Assembly (NCBI GenBank): GCA_002690655.1 | Contig: NZFL01000003.1 | Location: 1-64,000, forward strand | Direction of reading: 5' to 3' | Length of the DNA: 64,000 nucleotides | Origin: Pedosphaera sp. | GTDB lineage: Bacteria > Verrucomicrobiota > Verrucomicrobiia > Limisphaerales > AAA164-E04 | Shown here: positions 38,901 through 48,865 of the stretch, in pieces | How the letters are laid out: each line of letters starts with the position of its first letter | How positions within the stretch are numbered: the stretch's first letter is position 1 | The notes under the pieces: model-generated | Database searches by the model: none | The model's input: the letters and a program-made list of their open reading frames with translations, nothing else | What the model was told of the DNA's origin: nothing | Position numbers and translations under genes: made by a program

Positions 38901-40058
38901 AATGATGAAGGGCTCAAAAAGTACCAAGGCCATCTTTTTGGGAAGACCGCACTGATTCAATTTCAATTCGGGACCAATAACGATGACAGAACGACCGGAA
39001 TAATCGACACGCTTTCCAAGCAGGTTCTGACGGAAGCGCCCACTCTTCCCTTTGAGCATATCACTCAGGGATTTCAATGGGCGGTTACCTGCACCTGTCA
39101 CAGCGCGTCCATGACGTCCATTATCGAATAATGCATCCACGGCCTCCTGCAACATACGTTTTTCATTACGGATGATGACTTCGGGTGTCTTGAGCTGGAG
39201 GAGATTCTTTAGGCGGTTATTTCGGTTGATAACGCGCCGGTAAAGATCGTTCAGGTCAGAAGTGGCAAATCGCCCCCCTTCCAAAGGAACCAATGGGCGT
39301 AAATCTGGAGGAATAACGGGCAGAACGACCAGAATCATCCAGTCAGGCCGGGATTTGCTGGCAGCAAACCCTTGAAAAAGCTTGATACGCTTCGCTAATT
39401 TCTTGCGTATTTGTTTACTGCGAGTTTCCGTCATGGCAACCTGCAGTTCCTCTACCTTACTTTGCAGTTCAACGGACTCCAGTGCCCTGCGAACAGCTCC
39501 AGCTCCCATTTCGGCTTCAAGAGCGTCTGAACCGTAGGTTTCTTTTGCTTCCCTGTACTCCATTTCGCTGAGCAGCTGATGCTTTTTCAGCGGAGTTGTT
39601 CCAGGTTCGATAACGAGGTAATCCTCGTAGTAAACCACACGCTCAAGCTCACGGGCGGTCATGTCCAAGATAAGGCCGATACGCGAGGGCATGCACTTGA
39701 AAAACCAAATGTGGGATACTGGCACCGCCAATTCAATGTGTCCCATACGCTCACGACGGACACGAGATAAAGTAACTTCAACACCGCAACGGTCACAGAC
39801 CACTCCTCGGTGTTTGATCCTCTTATATTTACCGCAAGAGCATTCCCAATCTTTGACGGGGCCAAAGATACGCTCACAAAACAAACCACCTTTTTCAGGT
39901 TTGAACGTACGATAGTTGATGGTCTCCGGATTTTTAACCTCGCCTTTGGACCAAGAACGGATGGATTCAGGTGAGGCTACAGTGATGTTGATGTGATCAA
40001 CGGCGTTGACCTGCTCCAGTCCGAACAACTCGCGTGTACTATTTTTGCTTTCGATCAT
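35925..40058 (-). CDS. rpoC: RNA polymerase beta' subunit
   Basis: Product of 1377 residues. The zinc site [20 protein letters not shown] is near residue 75, the catalytic Mg motif [12 protein letters not shown] near 464, and the second zinc cluster [16 protein letters not shown] near 890. The trigger-loop region follows with [24 protein letters not shown]. An acidic tail closes the protein. It is 48 bp after rpoB. I see no large lineage insertion. The start lacks a Shine-Dalgarno match. Confidence 0.98.
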   Translation of the reverse strand: MIESKNSTRELFGLEQVNAVDHINITVASPESIRSWSKGEVKNPETINYRTFKPEKGGLFCERIFGPVKDWECSCGKYKRIKHRGVVCDRCGVEVTLSRVRRERMGHIELAVPVSHIWFFKCMPSRIGLILDMTARELERVVYYEDYLVIEPGTTPLKKHQLLSEMEYREAKETYGSDALEAEMGAGAVRRALESVELQSKVEELQVAMTETRSKQIRKKLAKRIKLFQGFAASKSRPDWMILVVLPVIPPDLRPLVPLEGGRFATSDLNDLYRRVINRNNRLKNLLQLKTPEVIIRNEKRMLQEAVDALFDNGRHGRAVTGAGNRPLKSLSDMLKGKSGRFRQNLLGKRVDYSGRSVIVIGPELKLNQCGLPKKMALVLFEPFIIRRLKELGFVHTVRSAKKMIERQSSEVWDILEEVTKGHPVLLNRAPTLHRLSIQAFEPVLIEGEAIRVHPLVCTAYNADFDGDQMAVHVPLSVEAQMEARLLMMAPNNIFSPSSGKPIMTPTQDITLGCYYLTAEPRQPRKKNQRLCLFGSKEEVIFAFHDGALDTHSRVAFVNPDIGKDTVYGDKDRKIIETTVGRVIFSEIWPSDLGFPNRAIGKGQIGDLIWNCYKVCGHAETVVTLDRLKELGFREATKAGVSIGIDDMIIPVEKDQEISSAQNQISEVENQYRRGVITPGERYNKIIDIWTHCTDQISNVMLQTFQANQNKDEFNPVYLMVDSGARGNRQQVRQLAGIRGLMAKPSGDIIEKPILSNFREGLTVLEYFISTHGARKGLADTALKTADSGYMTRKLVDVAQDVIVREADCETSNGIWVSAIYEGEDEVVKLSERLVGRVSCEDIVDPSDVKNVIVKANDEIDEVTAKAIDSSAIERVKIRSVLTCESNVSLCAKCYGRNLATGREVKEGEAVGIVAAQSIGEPGTQLTMRTFHIGGTASQIFKQPQIKSKHVAKIVYSDLRCVELEDGNSIVLNKNGSIILLDEEEREIENHSIIIGSVILVPNGGSVKKGQTFVQWDPYNVPILSEKAGVVKFLDIIEGVTMKQEVDEATGQEAMVVIDHKEDLHPQVMILASKNGEVLANYPIPSGAHIVVQEGIRIPAGALMAKTPRKTSKTKDITGGLPRVAELFEARRPKDAAEIAKMDGIIDFGPSVRGKRCILIRDAESGAEEEHLIPIAKHVIVFKGDYVKKGSQLTEGPIVPHEILEVCGPQELQEHLVNEVQEVYRLQGVTINDKHIEIIVRQMLRKVRVTEPGDTIFLWGEQVERTIFERENRRVEEMGGQPAEASPVLLGITKASLETESFLSAASFQDTTRVLTDAATMGKVDYLRGFKENVIMGHIIPAGTGYPKHRNIKVNPLVEPPEVEEEPAPEIDEPVAG

Positions 40059-40106
40059 GGGTGTACTTTGAAATCAATTTGTTTCAGTTTTTTCCGATCC
40101 GCTTCA

Positions 40107-43100
40107 TTATCCCATTGCTGAGAGACTGGATGGCACGGACCTTAGTTCGGCATCCGGATCAACTTCTTCCGGTTCATATCCAACATTCACATCCATACCA
40201 AGAGACTGGATTTCCTTCACCAAAACGTTGAAGGATTCCGGTATTCCGGCATCGAGTGAGTTATCCCCTTTGACAATACTTTCGTAAATGCGCGTCCGCC
40301 CCTGAACGTCATCTGACTTAACGGTCAGGAGTTCCTGAAGTGCATAAGCAGCACCGTATGCTTCCATCGCCCATACTTCCATTTCTCCGAATCGTTGGCC
40401 ACCATACTGTGCTTTTCCGCCGAGAGGCTGTTGGGTTACCAGTGAATAAGGACCCACTGCACGAGCATGAATCTTATCAGCAACCAAGTGCCCCAGTTTG
40501 AGCATGTAGATGAAACCAACGACAATTTCCTGATCGAAACGCTCACCGGTTCGACCATCATATAAGTGGATCTTGGCATGTTCAGGCAAACCGGCCTCCT
40601 TGAGGTAACCACGCACTTCAGACTCTTTGATGCCATCAAAAACAGGTGTGGCGAACTTCATGCCAAGCACTTTTGCTGCCCAACCCAAGTGAGTTTCCAG
40701 CAACTGGCCAACATTCATACGAGAGGGCACACCCAAGGGATTCAAGACAATATCGACAGGAGTTCCGTTTGCAAGGAAGGGCATATCCTCTTCAGCCACG
40801 ATCTTGGCGACCACACCCTTGTTACCATGGCGGCCAGCCATTTTATCACCAACAGAAAGCTTTCGCTTGGAAGCAATGAATACTTTGACGGATTTAATGA
40901 TACCGGTTTCCATATCATCACCGGATTCGACACGTTCCATTTCCTCATCGTGCTGCATCTGAAGATCATCAAAGCGTTTTTTGTAGGCGCTAATGATTTC
41001 ATTGATCTTATTTCGAATCGGAGATGGATCAATTTCGATCCGATCATAGACACTGGCCAGTTTTCTGAGCAGCGTTTTAGTAATCTTCCGGTTGGCTGGA
41101 ATGATAATCTCTCCAGTTTCGGAATTAACCACATCCAAAGGAATTTTTTCGCCCAGGAGAATATTGCTGAGGGATTCCGTCAATTGCTCCCGCAAGTCGT
41201 CAATCTTCTTTTTGTGTTCGTCCTCAACTTGCTTGGAGTGCTTTTTGGATTCGGTCGTAGAAACCTTTACAGTGCGTTCAGATTCTTTTTTGGCGGATAC
41301 CTTGACGTCCATTACAATGCCGTAAGTACCTGAAGGTACTTTGAGCGAGGTATCTTTTACATCAGCAGCTTTTTCACCAAAAATAGCACGCAGAAGTCTT
41401 TCTTCAGGTGCAAGTTCGGTTTCGCTTTTCGGGGTGATTTTACCGACTAGAATATCACCCGGTTTCACCTCAGCACCTACTCGGATCACACCATCAAGAC
41501 CCAGATTTTTAAGAGCATCTTCACCAAGATTAGGTATGTCTCGGGTGATTTCCTCAGGACCAAGCTTCGTGTCACGCGCACTCACTTCATATTCATCAAT
41601 ATGAATTGAGGTGTAAACATCATCTTTAACAATGCGTTGACTGATCAAGATAGCATCTTCGAAGTTGTAACCATTCCATGGCATGAAAGCACAGAGCACA
41701 TTCTTACCAAGAGCCAATTCACCATCTTCAGTTGATGGCCCGTCAGCGATGACATCACCAGCCTTGATTTTCTGGCCATTTTGGACCAAAACTTTCTGAT
41801 TGATGCAGGTCGCTGCATTGGATCGCATGAACTTGCGCAACCGATAGACGTAGACGTCATTGGCCGGATCATGCTTGATGCGTTTTTTGCCCTCAGGAAG
41901 TTTACCATCTTTGGTAATGATGACTCGATTTCCTGAGACAGATGCCACTACTCCGGGAGCTTCCGCCGATACTACTGCACATGAATCCCGAGCCACCTTG
42001 GATTCCATCCCTGTAGCCACTAGTGGAGACTCGCTAACGAGCAAAGGTACGGCCTGGCGTTGCATGTTGGACCCCATCAAAGCACGATTGGCGTCATCAT
42101 GCTCCAAAAACGGAATCAAACCAGCAGCTACGGAAACCAACTGCTTTGGTGAAACGTCCATGTAGTCCACGCGATCGGGGGGAACATCGATAAAATCACC
42201 CTTGCATCGACACATGACGCGCTCATTTTGGAATTTACCCTTATCGTCGATGGGCGCATTGGCCTGAGCAACAATGAACTGCTCCTCACGGTCGGCGGTC
42301 AAATAATCAAGCTGACTTGTCACACGGCCATTAACGACCTTTCGGTAGGGAGTTTCGATAAAACCGAAATCATTCACCTTGGCGAATGTTGCCAAAGAGG
42401 CGATCAGTCCGATATTAGGCCCCTCCGGGGTTTCAATTGGGCAGATGCGACCATAATGGGAAGGATGAACATCTCGAACTTCAAATCCGGCACGATCTCG
42501 ACTCAGACCCCCAGGTCCGAGTGCAGACAAACGTCTTTTATGTGTCAGTTCAGCCAAAGGATTAATTTGGTCCATGAACTGAGAAAGCTGACTGCGCCCA
42601 AAGAAATCCCTGATCACAGCAGAAAGAGCTTTGGGGTTGATCAATTTCTGCGGAGTCATGGTATCCAAACCCTGATCAAAAAGCGTCATGCGCTCTTTGA
42701 CAAGTCGCTCAGTACGTGCCAACCCAACGCGACATTGATTGGCAAGCAGCTCACCAACGGTCCTTACACGACGGCTTCCCAGGTGATCAATGTCATCAAG
42801 AGTCCCTTCCCCTTTTTTGAGTTTGAGGAGGTATTTCGTTGCGGCAACCAGATCTTCTTTTTCCAGGACTCGGGATTCATTGTTCGAATCAAGATTCAAT
42901 TTCTGAGAGATTTTGTACCGACCAACCCGACCAAGATCGTATCGCTTGGCGTCAAAAAACAGGCGCTTCAGAAGTGCTCGAGCGTTTGCAGCTGTTGGCG
43001 GATCACCAGGACGAAGTCGGCGATAAATGTCTTTGAGGGCTTCTTCTTCATTGGTGGTAGGATCTTTCTTCAGGCATTTGATGATGATACCGTCATCAAC

Positions 43101-43940
43101 GCTGGTATCCACCACTTTGATTTTTTTCAGCCCCATATTCGCAATTTCACGAACAACAGCAGCCGACATAGGTTCAAATGCACGCGCTACAACAGCCCCT
43201 TTATCCAAATCAAGGATATCCTCGATGAGGACCTTGTTTTGGATGTCGTCCATGCCTGTTGCTGCCTTGACAGAAATTTCGTCAATATCATAGAAGAGAC
43301 GTAATATATCCGCATCGCTTCCGTAACCAAGGGCTCGGAAAAATGTAGTGGTTAAAAATTTTCTGCGGCGCTTTTTACGGTCCAGATAAACAAAAAGTAA
43401 ATCATTCGTATCAAATTGGGCTTCGTACCAAGACCCACGGTCAGGGATGATGCGGAAAGAATGCATCGTTTTGCCATTGGGATGCTGAGAAGCTTCGAAC
43501 GCAAGACCTGGTGATCGGTGCAACTGACTGACGATGACGCGCTCGGCACCATTGATTACAAAACTACCCTGAGGTGTGATCAGGGGAAGTTCCCCCATAA
43601 ACACCTTTTCCTCCTTGGTTCCTTGTTCGTCTTTCAGTCGAAAACTGACATGTAGCGGAGCGCCATAGGTGATGCCCTCGCGCAGGCACTCGAGCCAGTC
43701 TAGTTTTGGTTCACCAATTTCGTAATGACTGAAGTCCAGAACGCATTTACCGTCATAACTCTCAATCGGAAAGACTTCGCTGAAAACGGCTTGCAGGCCC
43801 AGGTTCTTTCTTTTCTTAGGATCGATGTCAGATTGAAGGAATTCCGCATAGGAATTATTTTGCACTTCAATCAGATTCGGAGGAGTGATTACCTCTTTGA
43901 TTTTTCCGAAATTGATTCGTTCAGCGGCTTTTGATGGCAT
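40107..43940 (-). CDS. rpoB: RNA polymerase beta subunit
   Basis: Product of 1277 residues with ATG 43940 ([14 protein letters not shown]), which has AAGGTG just upstream; the open frame extends 16 codons further to 43988. The rifampicin pocket [29 protein letters not shown] (family positions) keeps Asp, His and Ser of the sensitive type. Other landmarks are [25 protein letters not shown] and the C-terminal [25 protein letters not shown]. The 228 bp gap to rplL carries four successive hairpins. Confidence 0.98.
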   Translation of the reverse strand: MPSKAAERINFGKIKEVITPPNLIEVQNNSYAEFLQSDIDPKKRKNLGLQAVFSEVFPIESYDGKCVLDFSHYEIGEPKLDWLECLREGITYGAPLHVSFRLKDEQGTKEEKVFMGELPLITPQGSFVINGAERVIVSQLHRSPGLAFEASQHPNGKTMHSFRIIPDRGSWYEAQFDTNDLLFVYLDRKKRRRKFLTTTFFRALGYGSDADILRLFYDIDEISVKAATGMDDIQNKVLIEDILDLDKGAVVARAFEPMSAAVVREIANMGLKKIKVVDTSVDDGIIIKCLKKDPTTNEEEALKDIYRRLRPGDPPTAANARALLKRLFFDAKRYDLGRVGRYKISQKLNLDSNNESRVLEKEDLVAATKYLLKLKKGEGTLDDIDHLGSRRVRTVGELLANQCRVGLARTERLVKERMTLFDQGLDTMTPQKLINPKALSAVIRDFFGRSQLSQFMDQINPLAELTHKRRLSALGPGGLSRDRAGFEVRDVHPSHYGRICPIETPEGPNIGLIASLATFAKVNDFGFIETPYRKVVNGRVTSQLDYLTADREEQFIVAQANAPIDDKGKFQNERVMCRCKGDFIDVPPDRVDYMDVSPKQLVSVAAGLIPFLEHDDANRALMGSNMQRQAVPLLVSESPLVATGMESKVARDSCAVVSAEAPGVVASVSGNRVIITKDGKLPEGKKRIKHDPANDVYVYRLRKFMRSNAATCINQKVLVQNGQKIKAGDVIADGPSTEDGELALGKNVLCAFMPWNGYNFEDAILISQRIVKDDVYTSIHIDEYEVSARDTKLGPEEITRDIPNLGEDALKNLGLDGVIRVGAEVKPGDILVGKITPKSETELAPEERLLRAIFGEKAADVKDTSLKVPSGTYGIVMDVKVSAKKESERTVKVSTTESKKHSKQVEDEHKKKIDDLREQLTESLSNILLGEKIPLDVVNSETGEIIIPANRKITKTLLRKLASVYDRIEIDPSPIRNKINEIISAYKKRFDDLQMQHDEEMERVESGDDMETGIIKSVKVFIASKRKLSVGDKMAGRHGNKGVVAKIVAEEDMPFLANGTPVDIVLNPLGVPSRMNVGQLLETHLGWAAKVLGMKFATPVFDGIKESEVRGYLKEAGLPEHAKIHLYDGRTGERFDQEIVVGFIYMLKLGHLVADKIHARAVGPYSLVTQQPLGGKAQYGGQRFGEMEVWAMEAYGAAYALQELLTVKSDDVQGRTRIYESIVKGDNSLDAGIPESFNVLVKEIQSLGMDVNVGYEPEEVDPDAELRSVPSSLSAMG

Positions 43941-44013
43941 GGTCACCTTGTATATTCTGTTCTTACTCGGGGAACCTTTATTCCCCATTACTATTTTTCA
44001 GGAGACGAAACAG

Positions 44014-44047
44014 GTCCGCAGCTCTCAGTACTTGAGTGCTTGCGGAC
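44014..44047 (-). promoter_or_regulatory. rplL-rpoB spacer hairpin 4
   Basis: GTCCGCA and TGCGGAC close a stem that is extended inside by GC/GC and CTCA/TGAG around a five-base loop. It is the strongest of four hairpins between rplL and rpoB and lies about 75 bp before the rpoB start. Confidence 0.65.
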
Positions 44048-44061
44048 TTGCTGAAATAAGT

Positions 44062-44083
44062 TTTGACAATTTTAGCTGTCAAA
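44062..44083 (-). promoter_or_regulatory. rplL-rpoB spacer hairpin 3
   Basis: Perfect inverted repeat TTTGACA / TGTCAAA with an eight-base loop in the rplL-rpoB gap. On the minus strand no long T run follows. Confidence 0.55.
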
Positions 44084-44084
44084 T

Positions 44085-44108
44085 GAGTTTGCCTGTGTAG
44101 GGAAACTC
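44085..44108 (-). promoter_or_regulatory. rplL-rpoB spacer hairpin 2
   Basis: GAGTTT / AAACTC with a one-base mismatch and CC/GG inside, six-base loop. It lies directly next to the previous hairpin, separated by one base. Confidence 0.55.
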
Positions 44109-44118
44109 AAAATGTCTT

Positions 44119-44157
44119 GGACGCGGATGCAGAATCATTATTCATACTTCCGCGTCC
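44119..44157 (-). promoter_or_regulatory. rplL-rpoB spacer hairpin 1
   Basis: Perfect 9 bp inverted repeat GGACGCGGA / TCCGCGTCC with a 21-base loop, 11 bp after the rplL stop. Read on the minus strand it is followed by AAGACATTTTG, only a weak T run, so attenuator or RNase processing site are both possible. Confidence 0.6.
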
Positions 44158-44168
44158 TAGAAAAGGTT

Positions 44169-44555
44169 CTATTTCAATTCTACGGTCGCGCCGGTTTCTT
44201 CCAGCTTCTTCTTGGCACCTTCGGCTTCATCCTTGCTCACTGCTTCGAGCAATGTAGTAGGCGCACTTTCAACCAATTTTTTGGCGTCTGCAAGACCAAG
44301 ACCCGCTTTGACTTCGCGAACGGCCTTAATCACAGGGATCTTCTTGTCACCTGGCACAGTAGCCAGAACGACGTCGAATTCAGTTTTTTCTTCTGCAGCG
44401 GCGCCACCACCGCCTGCGTCGCCACCTGCAGCGGCAACAGCTACGGGAGCAGCTGCACTGACACCCCATTTTTCTTCTAATTGTTTCACCAAGTCAGCGG
44501 CTTCCATAACCGTCAACTGACTTAACTCATCGATTAACTTATCCAAGTCTGCCAT
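44169..44555 (-). CDS. rplL: 50S ribosomal protein L7/L12
   Basis: Product of 128 residues, the flexible stalk protein that recruits elongation factors. N-terminal dimer domain ([21 protein letters not shown]), Ala/Gly-rich hinge at about residues 35-58 and C-terminal factor-binding domain ([28 protein letters not shown]). It lies 126 bp after rplJ. Confidence 0.98.
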   Translation of the reverse strand: MADLDKLIDELSQLTVMEAADLVKQLEEKWGVSAAAPVAVAAAGGDAGGGGAAAEEKTEFDVVLATVPGDKKIPVIKAVREVKAGLGLADAKKLVESAPTTLLEAVSKDEAEGAKKKLEETGATVELK

Positions 44556-44574
44556 AATATTTTGGTCGTCGTCA

Positions 44575-44611
44575 TTCCGGCCGGAAGTGAATTATAACTG
44601 CTGCCTGCAGT
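44575..44611 (-). promoter_or_regulatory. Palindrome and hairpin in the rplJ-rplL gap
   Basis: TTCCGGCCGGAA, a perfect 12 bp palindrome (44575-44586), and ACTGC/GCAGT with a five-base loop (44597-44611) lie upstream of rplL. They could tune rplL translation, which must exceed rplJ about fourfold. Function inferred only. Confidence 0.4.
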
Positions 44612-44681
44612 CCGACGTATGTATTGTTTCGTTTGTTTGTTAGATTTCCAACAGGAGCATTCCCGTCAAAATTTGTTTTTG

Positions 44682-45200
44682 TTAAGCATCTCCCTTTTCG
44701 CTTTTGGCCTTGAGGACCTGAGCTAATTGAGTTCCCGGCGTATTGACCAGGGTTGCCAGCTTTTGGGCCGGTGCCTGAACAACACCCACGATCTTGGCAC
44801 GCAGCTCGTCCAAGGAAGGAAGGTCGGCTATTATTTTTACCTGAGATTCATCCAGGCGGCTATCCCCCATGTAAGCAAAACGAATGCCTGGCTTTGAAAA
44901 TTCAGATTCAAAGTTTTTGACTATCTTTGCAGTGGCGCTGATTTCCGCTTCACCTGTAACAACAGCCAACTGGCCTTTGAGGTCGCCCACCAAATCTTCT
45001 TCGAATCCAGCTTCTTTAGCTGCAATATTGAAGATCCTGTTTTTGACCACGTGAAGTTCTGCTTTGGTTTCATCCAAACGGTTGCGCAATTCCTCAAATT
45101 GATCAACTTTCAGTCCTTGGTAATCAACGACGATAAAAAAAGGAGAGGCGTTCAGCCTTTCAATGTATTCCGCGCTAATGTTCTTTTTTGCTTCTCGCAT
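44682..45200 (-). CDS. rplJ: 50S ribosomal protein L10
   Basis: Product of 172 residues. The N-terminal part binds 23S rRNA at the stalk base (FFIVVDYQGLKVDQFEELRNRL, HVVKNRIFNIA); the C-terminal helix (TQLAQVLKAKSEK) carries L7/L12 dimers. Only 31 bp separate it from rplA, so there is no room for a long L10 leader like that of E. coli. Confidence 0.97.
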   Translation of the reverse strand: MREAKKNISAEYIERLNASPFFIVVDYQGLKVDQFEELRNRLDETKAELHVVKNRIFNIAAKEAGFEEDLVGDLKGQLAVVTGEAEISATAKIVKNFESEFSKPGIRFAYMGDSRLDESQVKIIADLPSLDELRAKIVGVVQAPAQKLATLVNTPGTQLAQVLKAKSEKGDA

Positions 45201-45231
45201 GATACGTTTAAGATTTTAGATGAATCGTTTA

Positions 45232-45936
45232 TTACTCGGATACCGTCTGTTGGATCGCTTTGAGGTCCAGAGAAATTGCAGGGCTCATCGTTGCTGTTAG
45301 TGTGCAGGTTAAGATGAAGGAACCCTTGGAACTACTAGGTTTGGATTTAAGCACTGCATCGATCAAGGCCTTCACATTGTCCGACAGTTTGTCGGCATCA
45401 AAGGAAACTTTACCTACAGGAACATGCATGTTGGCGGTCTTATCGATTTTGTATTCCACACGACCAGCTTTTACTTCCTTCACGGCTTTGGCTGTGTCTG
45501 CGGTGACTGTCCCTGTTTTTGGATTAGGCATCAAGCCACGTGGTCCCAAAACCCGACCGAGCTTACGCACTTCCGCCATGGCTTCGGGTGTAGCTATCGC
45601 AACGTCAAAATCAACCCAACCTTCATTACATTTTTTTATGTATTCATCAAATCCAACGTGTTCTGCGCCTGCTGCCTTGGCAGCTTCCTCGGACTCACCT
45701 CCCTGGGTAAACACGAGAACACGGACATTTTTGCCACTTCCGTGAGGCAAGGGTACTGTGCCACGCACCATTTGATCGGATTGACGGGGGTCGACTCCAA
45801 GTTTCATTGCGATTTCGACGGTCTGGTCGAATTTTGTAGCAGGAAACTTCTTGAGAACATCAACAGCCTCATCAAGCGTGTAACGCTTGCTGGAGTCCAC
45901 TGATTCCAATGCTTTTCTGTATCGTTTACTTGACAT
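45232..45936 (-). CDS. rplA: 50S ribosomal protein L1
   Basis: Product of 234 residues, mobile stalk protein at the E site. I choose ATG 45936 (MSSKRYRKALES), the family start; a GTG at 45966 with GGGAG upstream would add ten residues and cannot be excluded. KFDQTVEIAMKLGVDPRQSDQMVRGTVPLPHG and VLGPRGLMPNPKTGTVT are diagnostic. Confidence 0.96.
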   Translation of the reverse strand: MSSKRYRKALESVDSSKRYTLDEAVDVLKKFPATKFDQTVEIAMKLGVDPRQSDQMVRGTVPLPHGSGKNVRVLVFTQGGESEEAAKAAGAEHVGFDEYIKKCNEGWVDFDVAIATPEAMAEVRKLGRVLGPRGLMPNPKTGTVTADTAKAVKEVKAGRVEYKIDKTANMHVPVGKVSFDADKLSDNVKALIDAVLKSKPSSSKGSFILTCTLTATMSPAISLDLKAIQQTVSE

Positions 45937-45983
45937 TTTTATAGAACGGTCCAATCGAGCAATCACTCTCCCGCATTTATTGA

Positions 45984-46409
45984 TTAATCTTTGACTTCGA
46001 TGCCCATGCTCCTTGCGGTTCCAGCAATAATGTTGAACGCCGCATCTTCGTTACGCGCATTGAGATCCTTGAATTTGGTTTTCACAATTTCATTCACTTG
46101 GTCGCGCGTAACTTTGCCAACTTTATCTTTATTGGGTATTTTTGAACCGGCTGCGATGCCTGCTGCTTTTTTCAATAATACGGCAGCAGGTGGGGATTTG
46201 GTGATGAACGTGAAGGACTTATCCTGAAAAACGGTAATTACCACGGGAATAATCATACCGGCTTGGTCCTTTGTGCGGGCATTAAACTCTTTGCAGAACC
46301 CCATGATGTTGACCCCTTGCTGACCCAATGCTGGTCCAACAGGAGGAGCCGGATTCGCCTGCCCTGCGGGAATCTGGAGTTTGATAATACCTGTAACTTT
46401 TTTTGCCAT
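45984..46409 (-). CDS. rplK: 50S ribosomal protein L11
   Basis: Product of 141 residues at the GTPase-associated centre. [28 protein letters not shown] carries the thiostrepton-region prolines, and the C-terminal RNA-binding domain includes [10 protein letters not shown]. Gap of 6 bp to nusG. Confidence 0.98.
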   Translation of the reverse strand: MAKKVTGIIKLQIPAGQANPAPPVGPALGQQGVNIMGFCKEFNARTKDQAGMIIPVVITVFQDKSFTFITKSPPAAVLLKKAAGIAAGSKIPNKDKVGKVTRDQVNEIVKTKFKDLNARNEDAAFNIIAGTARSMGIEVKD

Positions 46410-46415
46410 AATTGA

Positions 46416-46964
46416 TTAAGATTTTTCGACTTGCCAATACTCAAGCTCGACCGGCGTGTTACGGCCGAATATGTTCACGGTAACCTTCAATTTGCCTCTG
46501 TCGGGCTCTACCTCTTCGATGACACCACTGAAATTCAGGAAAGGGCCGTCGTTAATTTTGATGGTTTCACCCAGTTCAAAATCTACTTTCGGCTTTTCAG
46601 AATCTTCGGCATCTGAAATTTGTTCTTTGATGGATTCGATTTCATCGGTGGGTGTAGGCTGAGGATGATCTCCACCAACAAACCCGATAATTCCTTGCGT
46701 TTCCCTGATAAAATACCAGGGGCGATCAATGATTCGCTGTTGGTCGTCCAACAAAATCATTTTGATGAAAACATAACCGGGATAAAGCTTTCTATTCGAA
46801 GCTGTCTTCTTTCCATTCCGGATTTCAACTACTTTTTCCATAGGAACAAGGATTTCGAGGATATACTCCTCCATTTCCTCGATCTTCAAACGCTTTTCAA
46901 GCGTATCTTTAACCTTCTGCTCCTGACCGGATAAGGTATGAATGACAAACCATTGGTTTTTCAT
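46416..46964 (-). CDS. nusG: Transcription elongation/antitermination factor NusG
   Basis: Product of 182 residues. NGN domain (WFVIHTLSGQEQKVKDTLEKR, YPGYVFIKM, TQGIIGFVG) binds RNA polymerase; a Glu/Asp-rich linker leads to the KOW domain (INDGPFLNFSGVIEEVEPDRGKLKV in family form) that contacts S10 or Rho. Lies 19 bp after secE, standard neighbours. Confidence 0.97.
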   Translation of the reverse strand: MKNQWFVIHTLSGQEQKVKDTLEKRLKIEEMEEYILEILVPMEKVVEIRNGKKTASNRKLYPGYVFIKMILLDDQQRIIDRPWYFIRETQGIIGFVGGDHPQPTPTDEIESIKEQISDAEDSEKPKVDFELGETIKINDGPFLNFSGVIEEVEPDRGKLKVTVNIFGRNTPVELEYWQVEKS

Positions 46965-46983
46965 GGGCGCTTTCTGAATGAAA

Positions 46984-47235
46984 CTAGAGCAACCAGTCGA
47001 GGATAGTCATGACGACAACATCCACACCTACAGTGAAAAGTCCAACCACCACCGTGGCAACTAGAACTACGACAGTGGAACCTTTCAGTTCTTCCTTGGA
47101 CGGCCAACTGCACTTGCGCAACTCCTCGCGTGTTTCGCCAACGAATCGAGACAAGGCCATTAAGTAGCCCTTATGCCAAAGAAAGGCAAAAAGCGCTCCA
47201 ATTACTGCGATCCAAATGATAAATGAATAATCCAC
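46984..47235 (-). CDS. secE: Preprotein translocase subunit SecE
   Basis: Product of 83 residues with an extra N-terminal helix (FIIWIAVIGALFAFLW) and the conserved amphipathic-plus-transmembrane part VGETREELRKCSWPSKEEL then VVVLVATVVVGLFTVGVDVVV. It clamps SecY. The tRNA-Ser gene ends only 17 bp upstream of its start. Confidence 0.93.
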   Translation of the reverse strand: MDYSFIIWIAVIGALFAFLWHKGYLMALSRFVGETREELRKCSWPSKEELKGSTVVVLVATVVVGLFTVGVDVVVMTILDWLL

Positions 47236-47252
47236 GATATTCTAATTCTAAG

Positions 47253-47342
47253 TGGCGGAGGGGGAGGGATTCGAACCCCCGTTTCGATTTCTCGAAAAGC
47301 GGTTTTCAAGACCGCCGCATTCAACCGCTCTGCCACCCCTCC
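47253..47342 (-). tRNA. tRNA-Ser (UGA)
   Basis: Acceptor GGAGGGG/CCCCTCC, encoded GCCA end, anticodon stem GCGGT/ACCGC with loop CTTGAAA (anticodon TGA), and a long class II variable arm (TTTTCGAGAAATCGAAA part). Total 90 nt. It is wedged between tRNA-Trp and secE. Confidence 0.96.
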
Positions 47343-47367
47343 CGTTTAATTTGTCTAACTTTGATAA

Positions 47368-47443
47368 TGGCAGGGCGGGAGGGACTCGAACCCCCAACCG
47401 ACGGTTTTGGAGACCGCTACTCTACCAATTGAGCCACCGCCCT
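47368..47443 (-). tRNA. tRNA-Trp (CCA)
   Basis: Acceptor AGGGCGG pairs with CCGCCCT, encoded GCCA end, anticodon stem GCGGT/ACCGT with loop CTCCAAA (anticodon CCA) and T arm GGGGG-TTCGAGT-CCCTC. Total 76 nt. Located between tuf and secE, a conserved place for trnW. Confidence 0.96.
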
Positions 47444-47453
47444 ATTTTGACAG

Positions 47454-47491
47454 TTTCAGGCGTCACCCCAAATCAAGAGTGTCGCCTGAAA
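47454..47491 (-). promoter_or_regulatory. Inverted repeat between tuf terminator and tRNA-Trp
   Basis: Perfect 9 bp repeat TTTCAGGCG / CGCCTGAAA with a 20-base loop, ending about 10 bp before the tRNA-Trp 5' end. It could be a tRNA processing or second termination element; no T run follows it on the minus strand. Confidence 0.45.
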
Positions 47492-47530
47492 TTTTAAAAA
47501 GGATGATGGCAACTTTTATTGCCATCATCC
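47491..47530 (-). terminator. Intrinsic terminator after tuf
   Basis: Perfect 12 bp stem GGATGATGGCAA / TTGCCATCATCC with a six-base loop, followed on the minus strand by TTTTTAAAAT. It lies 11 bp beyond the tuf stop codon. Confidence 0.88.
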
Positions 47531-47541
47531 GTGTAAATTCC

Positions 47542-48732
47542 CTATTCGACCACGTCGGCAACACGGCCTGCACCAATCGTTCGACCACCTTCACGGATGG
47601 CAAAACGCTGAGCTTTCTCCATTGCAACAGGAGCAATCAACTCAATCTCGACGGATACATTGTCACCGGGCATCACCATTTCTACACCTTCAGGTAAAGC
47701 AACAGTTCCTGTTACGTCACTTGTACGGAAGTAGAATTGAGGACGGTAGTTGGTGAAGAATGGAGTATGTCGTCCACCTTCATCCTTGGAAAGAACATAA
47801 AGTTCAGCTTTAAATTTCTTGTGAGGCTTGATGGATCCGGGCTTGGAAAGAACCATTCCACGTTCCACGTCAGTCTTTTTGACACCACGCAGGAGAACAC
47901 CCACGTTGTCGCCAGCTGAAGCACTGTCAAGAAGCTTGCGGAACATTTCAATGTCAGTAGCAGTGGTTTTACGTGTTTCACGCAGACCTACAATTTCAAC
48001 TTCTGTCATTTTGAGCAGTTCACCACGCTCAACACGGCCAGTAACAACGGTTCCACGTCCCTCAATGTTGAACACATCCTCGATACACATCAAAAATGGC
48101 TTGTCTACTTCACGCTCAGGCAAGGGTACGTTGGTGTCGATAGCAGCCAATAGGTTCTGGATGGCTTCTTCACCTTCGGGCTTGGCATCCAAAGCAGCAG
48201 TAGCACTGCCACGAACGATAGCTGCGTCATCTCCGGGAAACTCGTATTTGGACAACAGATCGCGGACTTCCATTTCTACAAGTTCGAGCAATTCTTCGTC
48301 ATCCACAAGATCACACTTGTTCAAGAAAACCACAATCGCCGGAACACCCACCTGACGAGCAAGCAGGATGTGCTCACGAGTCTGGGGCATGGGGCCGTCA
48401 GCGGCGCTGACAACCAAGATAGCTCCGTCCATCTGAGCAGCACCAGTGATCATGTTCTTGACGTAATCAGCGTGCCCTGGACAGTCAACATGAGCGTAAT
48501 GACGCTCCGTGCTTTCGTATTCTACGTGAGAAACAGCGATCGTAACGGTCTTTGAATCGTCACGAACGGTACCACCCTTGGTGATATCACTGTATGAGAT
48601 GGGGGTCGCTAAATCTCTACGAGATTGAACGGCCACGATAGCGGCTGTCAGAGTGGATTTGCCATGGTCGACATGTCCAATCGTTCCGACATTGACGTGC
48701 GGTTTAGTTCTTTGAAACGCTTCTTTTGCCAT
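47542..48732 (-). CDS. tuf: Elongation factor Tu
   Basis: Product of 396 residues. G1 [15 protein letters not shown]3 DCPGHADY, G4 NKCDLVDD and G5 region are intact, followed by the two beta-barrel domains ([39 protein letters not shown]). It delivers aminoacyl-tRNA to the A site. Here it lies between tRNA-Thr and tRNA-Trp, not in the str cluster, and is the only tuf in the window. Confidence 0.98.
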   Translation of the reverse strand: MAKEAFQRTKPHVNVGTIGHVDHGKSTLTAAIVAVQSRRDLATPISYSDITKGGTVRDDSKTVTIAVSHVEYESTERHYAHVDCPGHADYVKNMITGAAQMDGAILVVSAADGPMPQTREHILLARQVGVPAIVVFLNKCDLVDDEELLELVEMEVRDLLSKYEFPGDDAAIVRGSATAALDAKPEGEEAIQNLLAAIDTNVPLPEREVDKPFLMCIEDVFNIEGRGTVVTGRVERGELLKMTEVEIVGLRETRKTTATDIEMFRKLLDSASAGDNVGVLLRGVKKTDVERGMVLSKPGSIKPHKKFKAELYVLSKDEGGRHTPFFTNYRPQFYFRTSDVTGTVALPEGVEMVMPGDNVSVEIELIAPVAMEKAQRFAIREGGRTIGAGRVADVVE

Positions 48733-48789
48733 GCGATTTCCTTAACGATCGTTATTAATAGTTGCCAGTGTGTTTCAGTTACAAATGAA

Positions 48790-48865
48790 TGGAGCCCATG
48801 ACCGGGCTTGAACCGGTGACCTCATCCTTACCAAGGATGTGCTCTACCAACTGAGCTACATGGGC
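48790..48865 (-). tRNA. tRNA-Thr (GGU)
   Basis: Acceptor GCCCATG/CATGGGC, T discriminator and encoded CCA, D stem GCTC/GAGC, anticodon stem CATCC/GGATG with loop TTGGTAA (anticodon GGT), T arm CCGG-type. 76 nt, 57 bp before the tuf start, so probably in the same transcript. Confidence 0.96.

Noticed and set aside
42228-43304. 358-residue plus-strand frame
   Set aside because: It lies wholly inside rpoB on the opposite strand and shows no domain or start signal.
47223-47497. Plus-strand frames beginning MAEGEGFEPPF and similar
   Set aside because: They are translations of the antisense strands of tRNA-Ser and tRNA-Trp, a common false gene.
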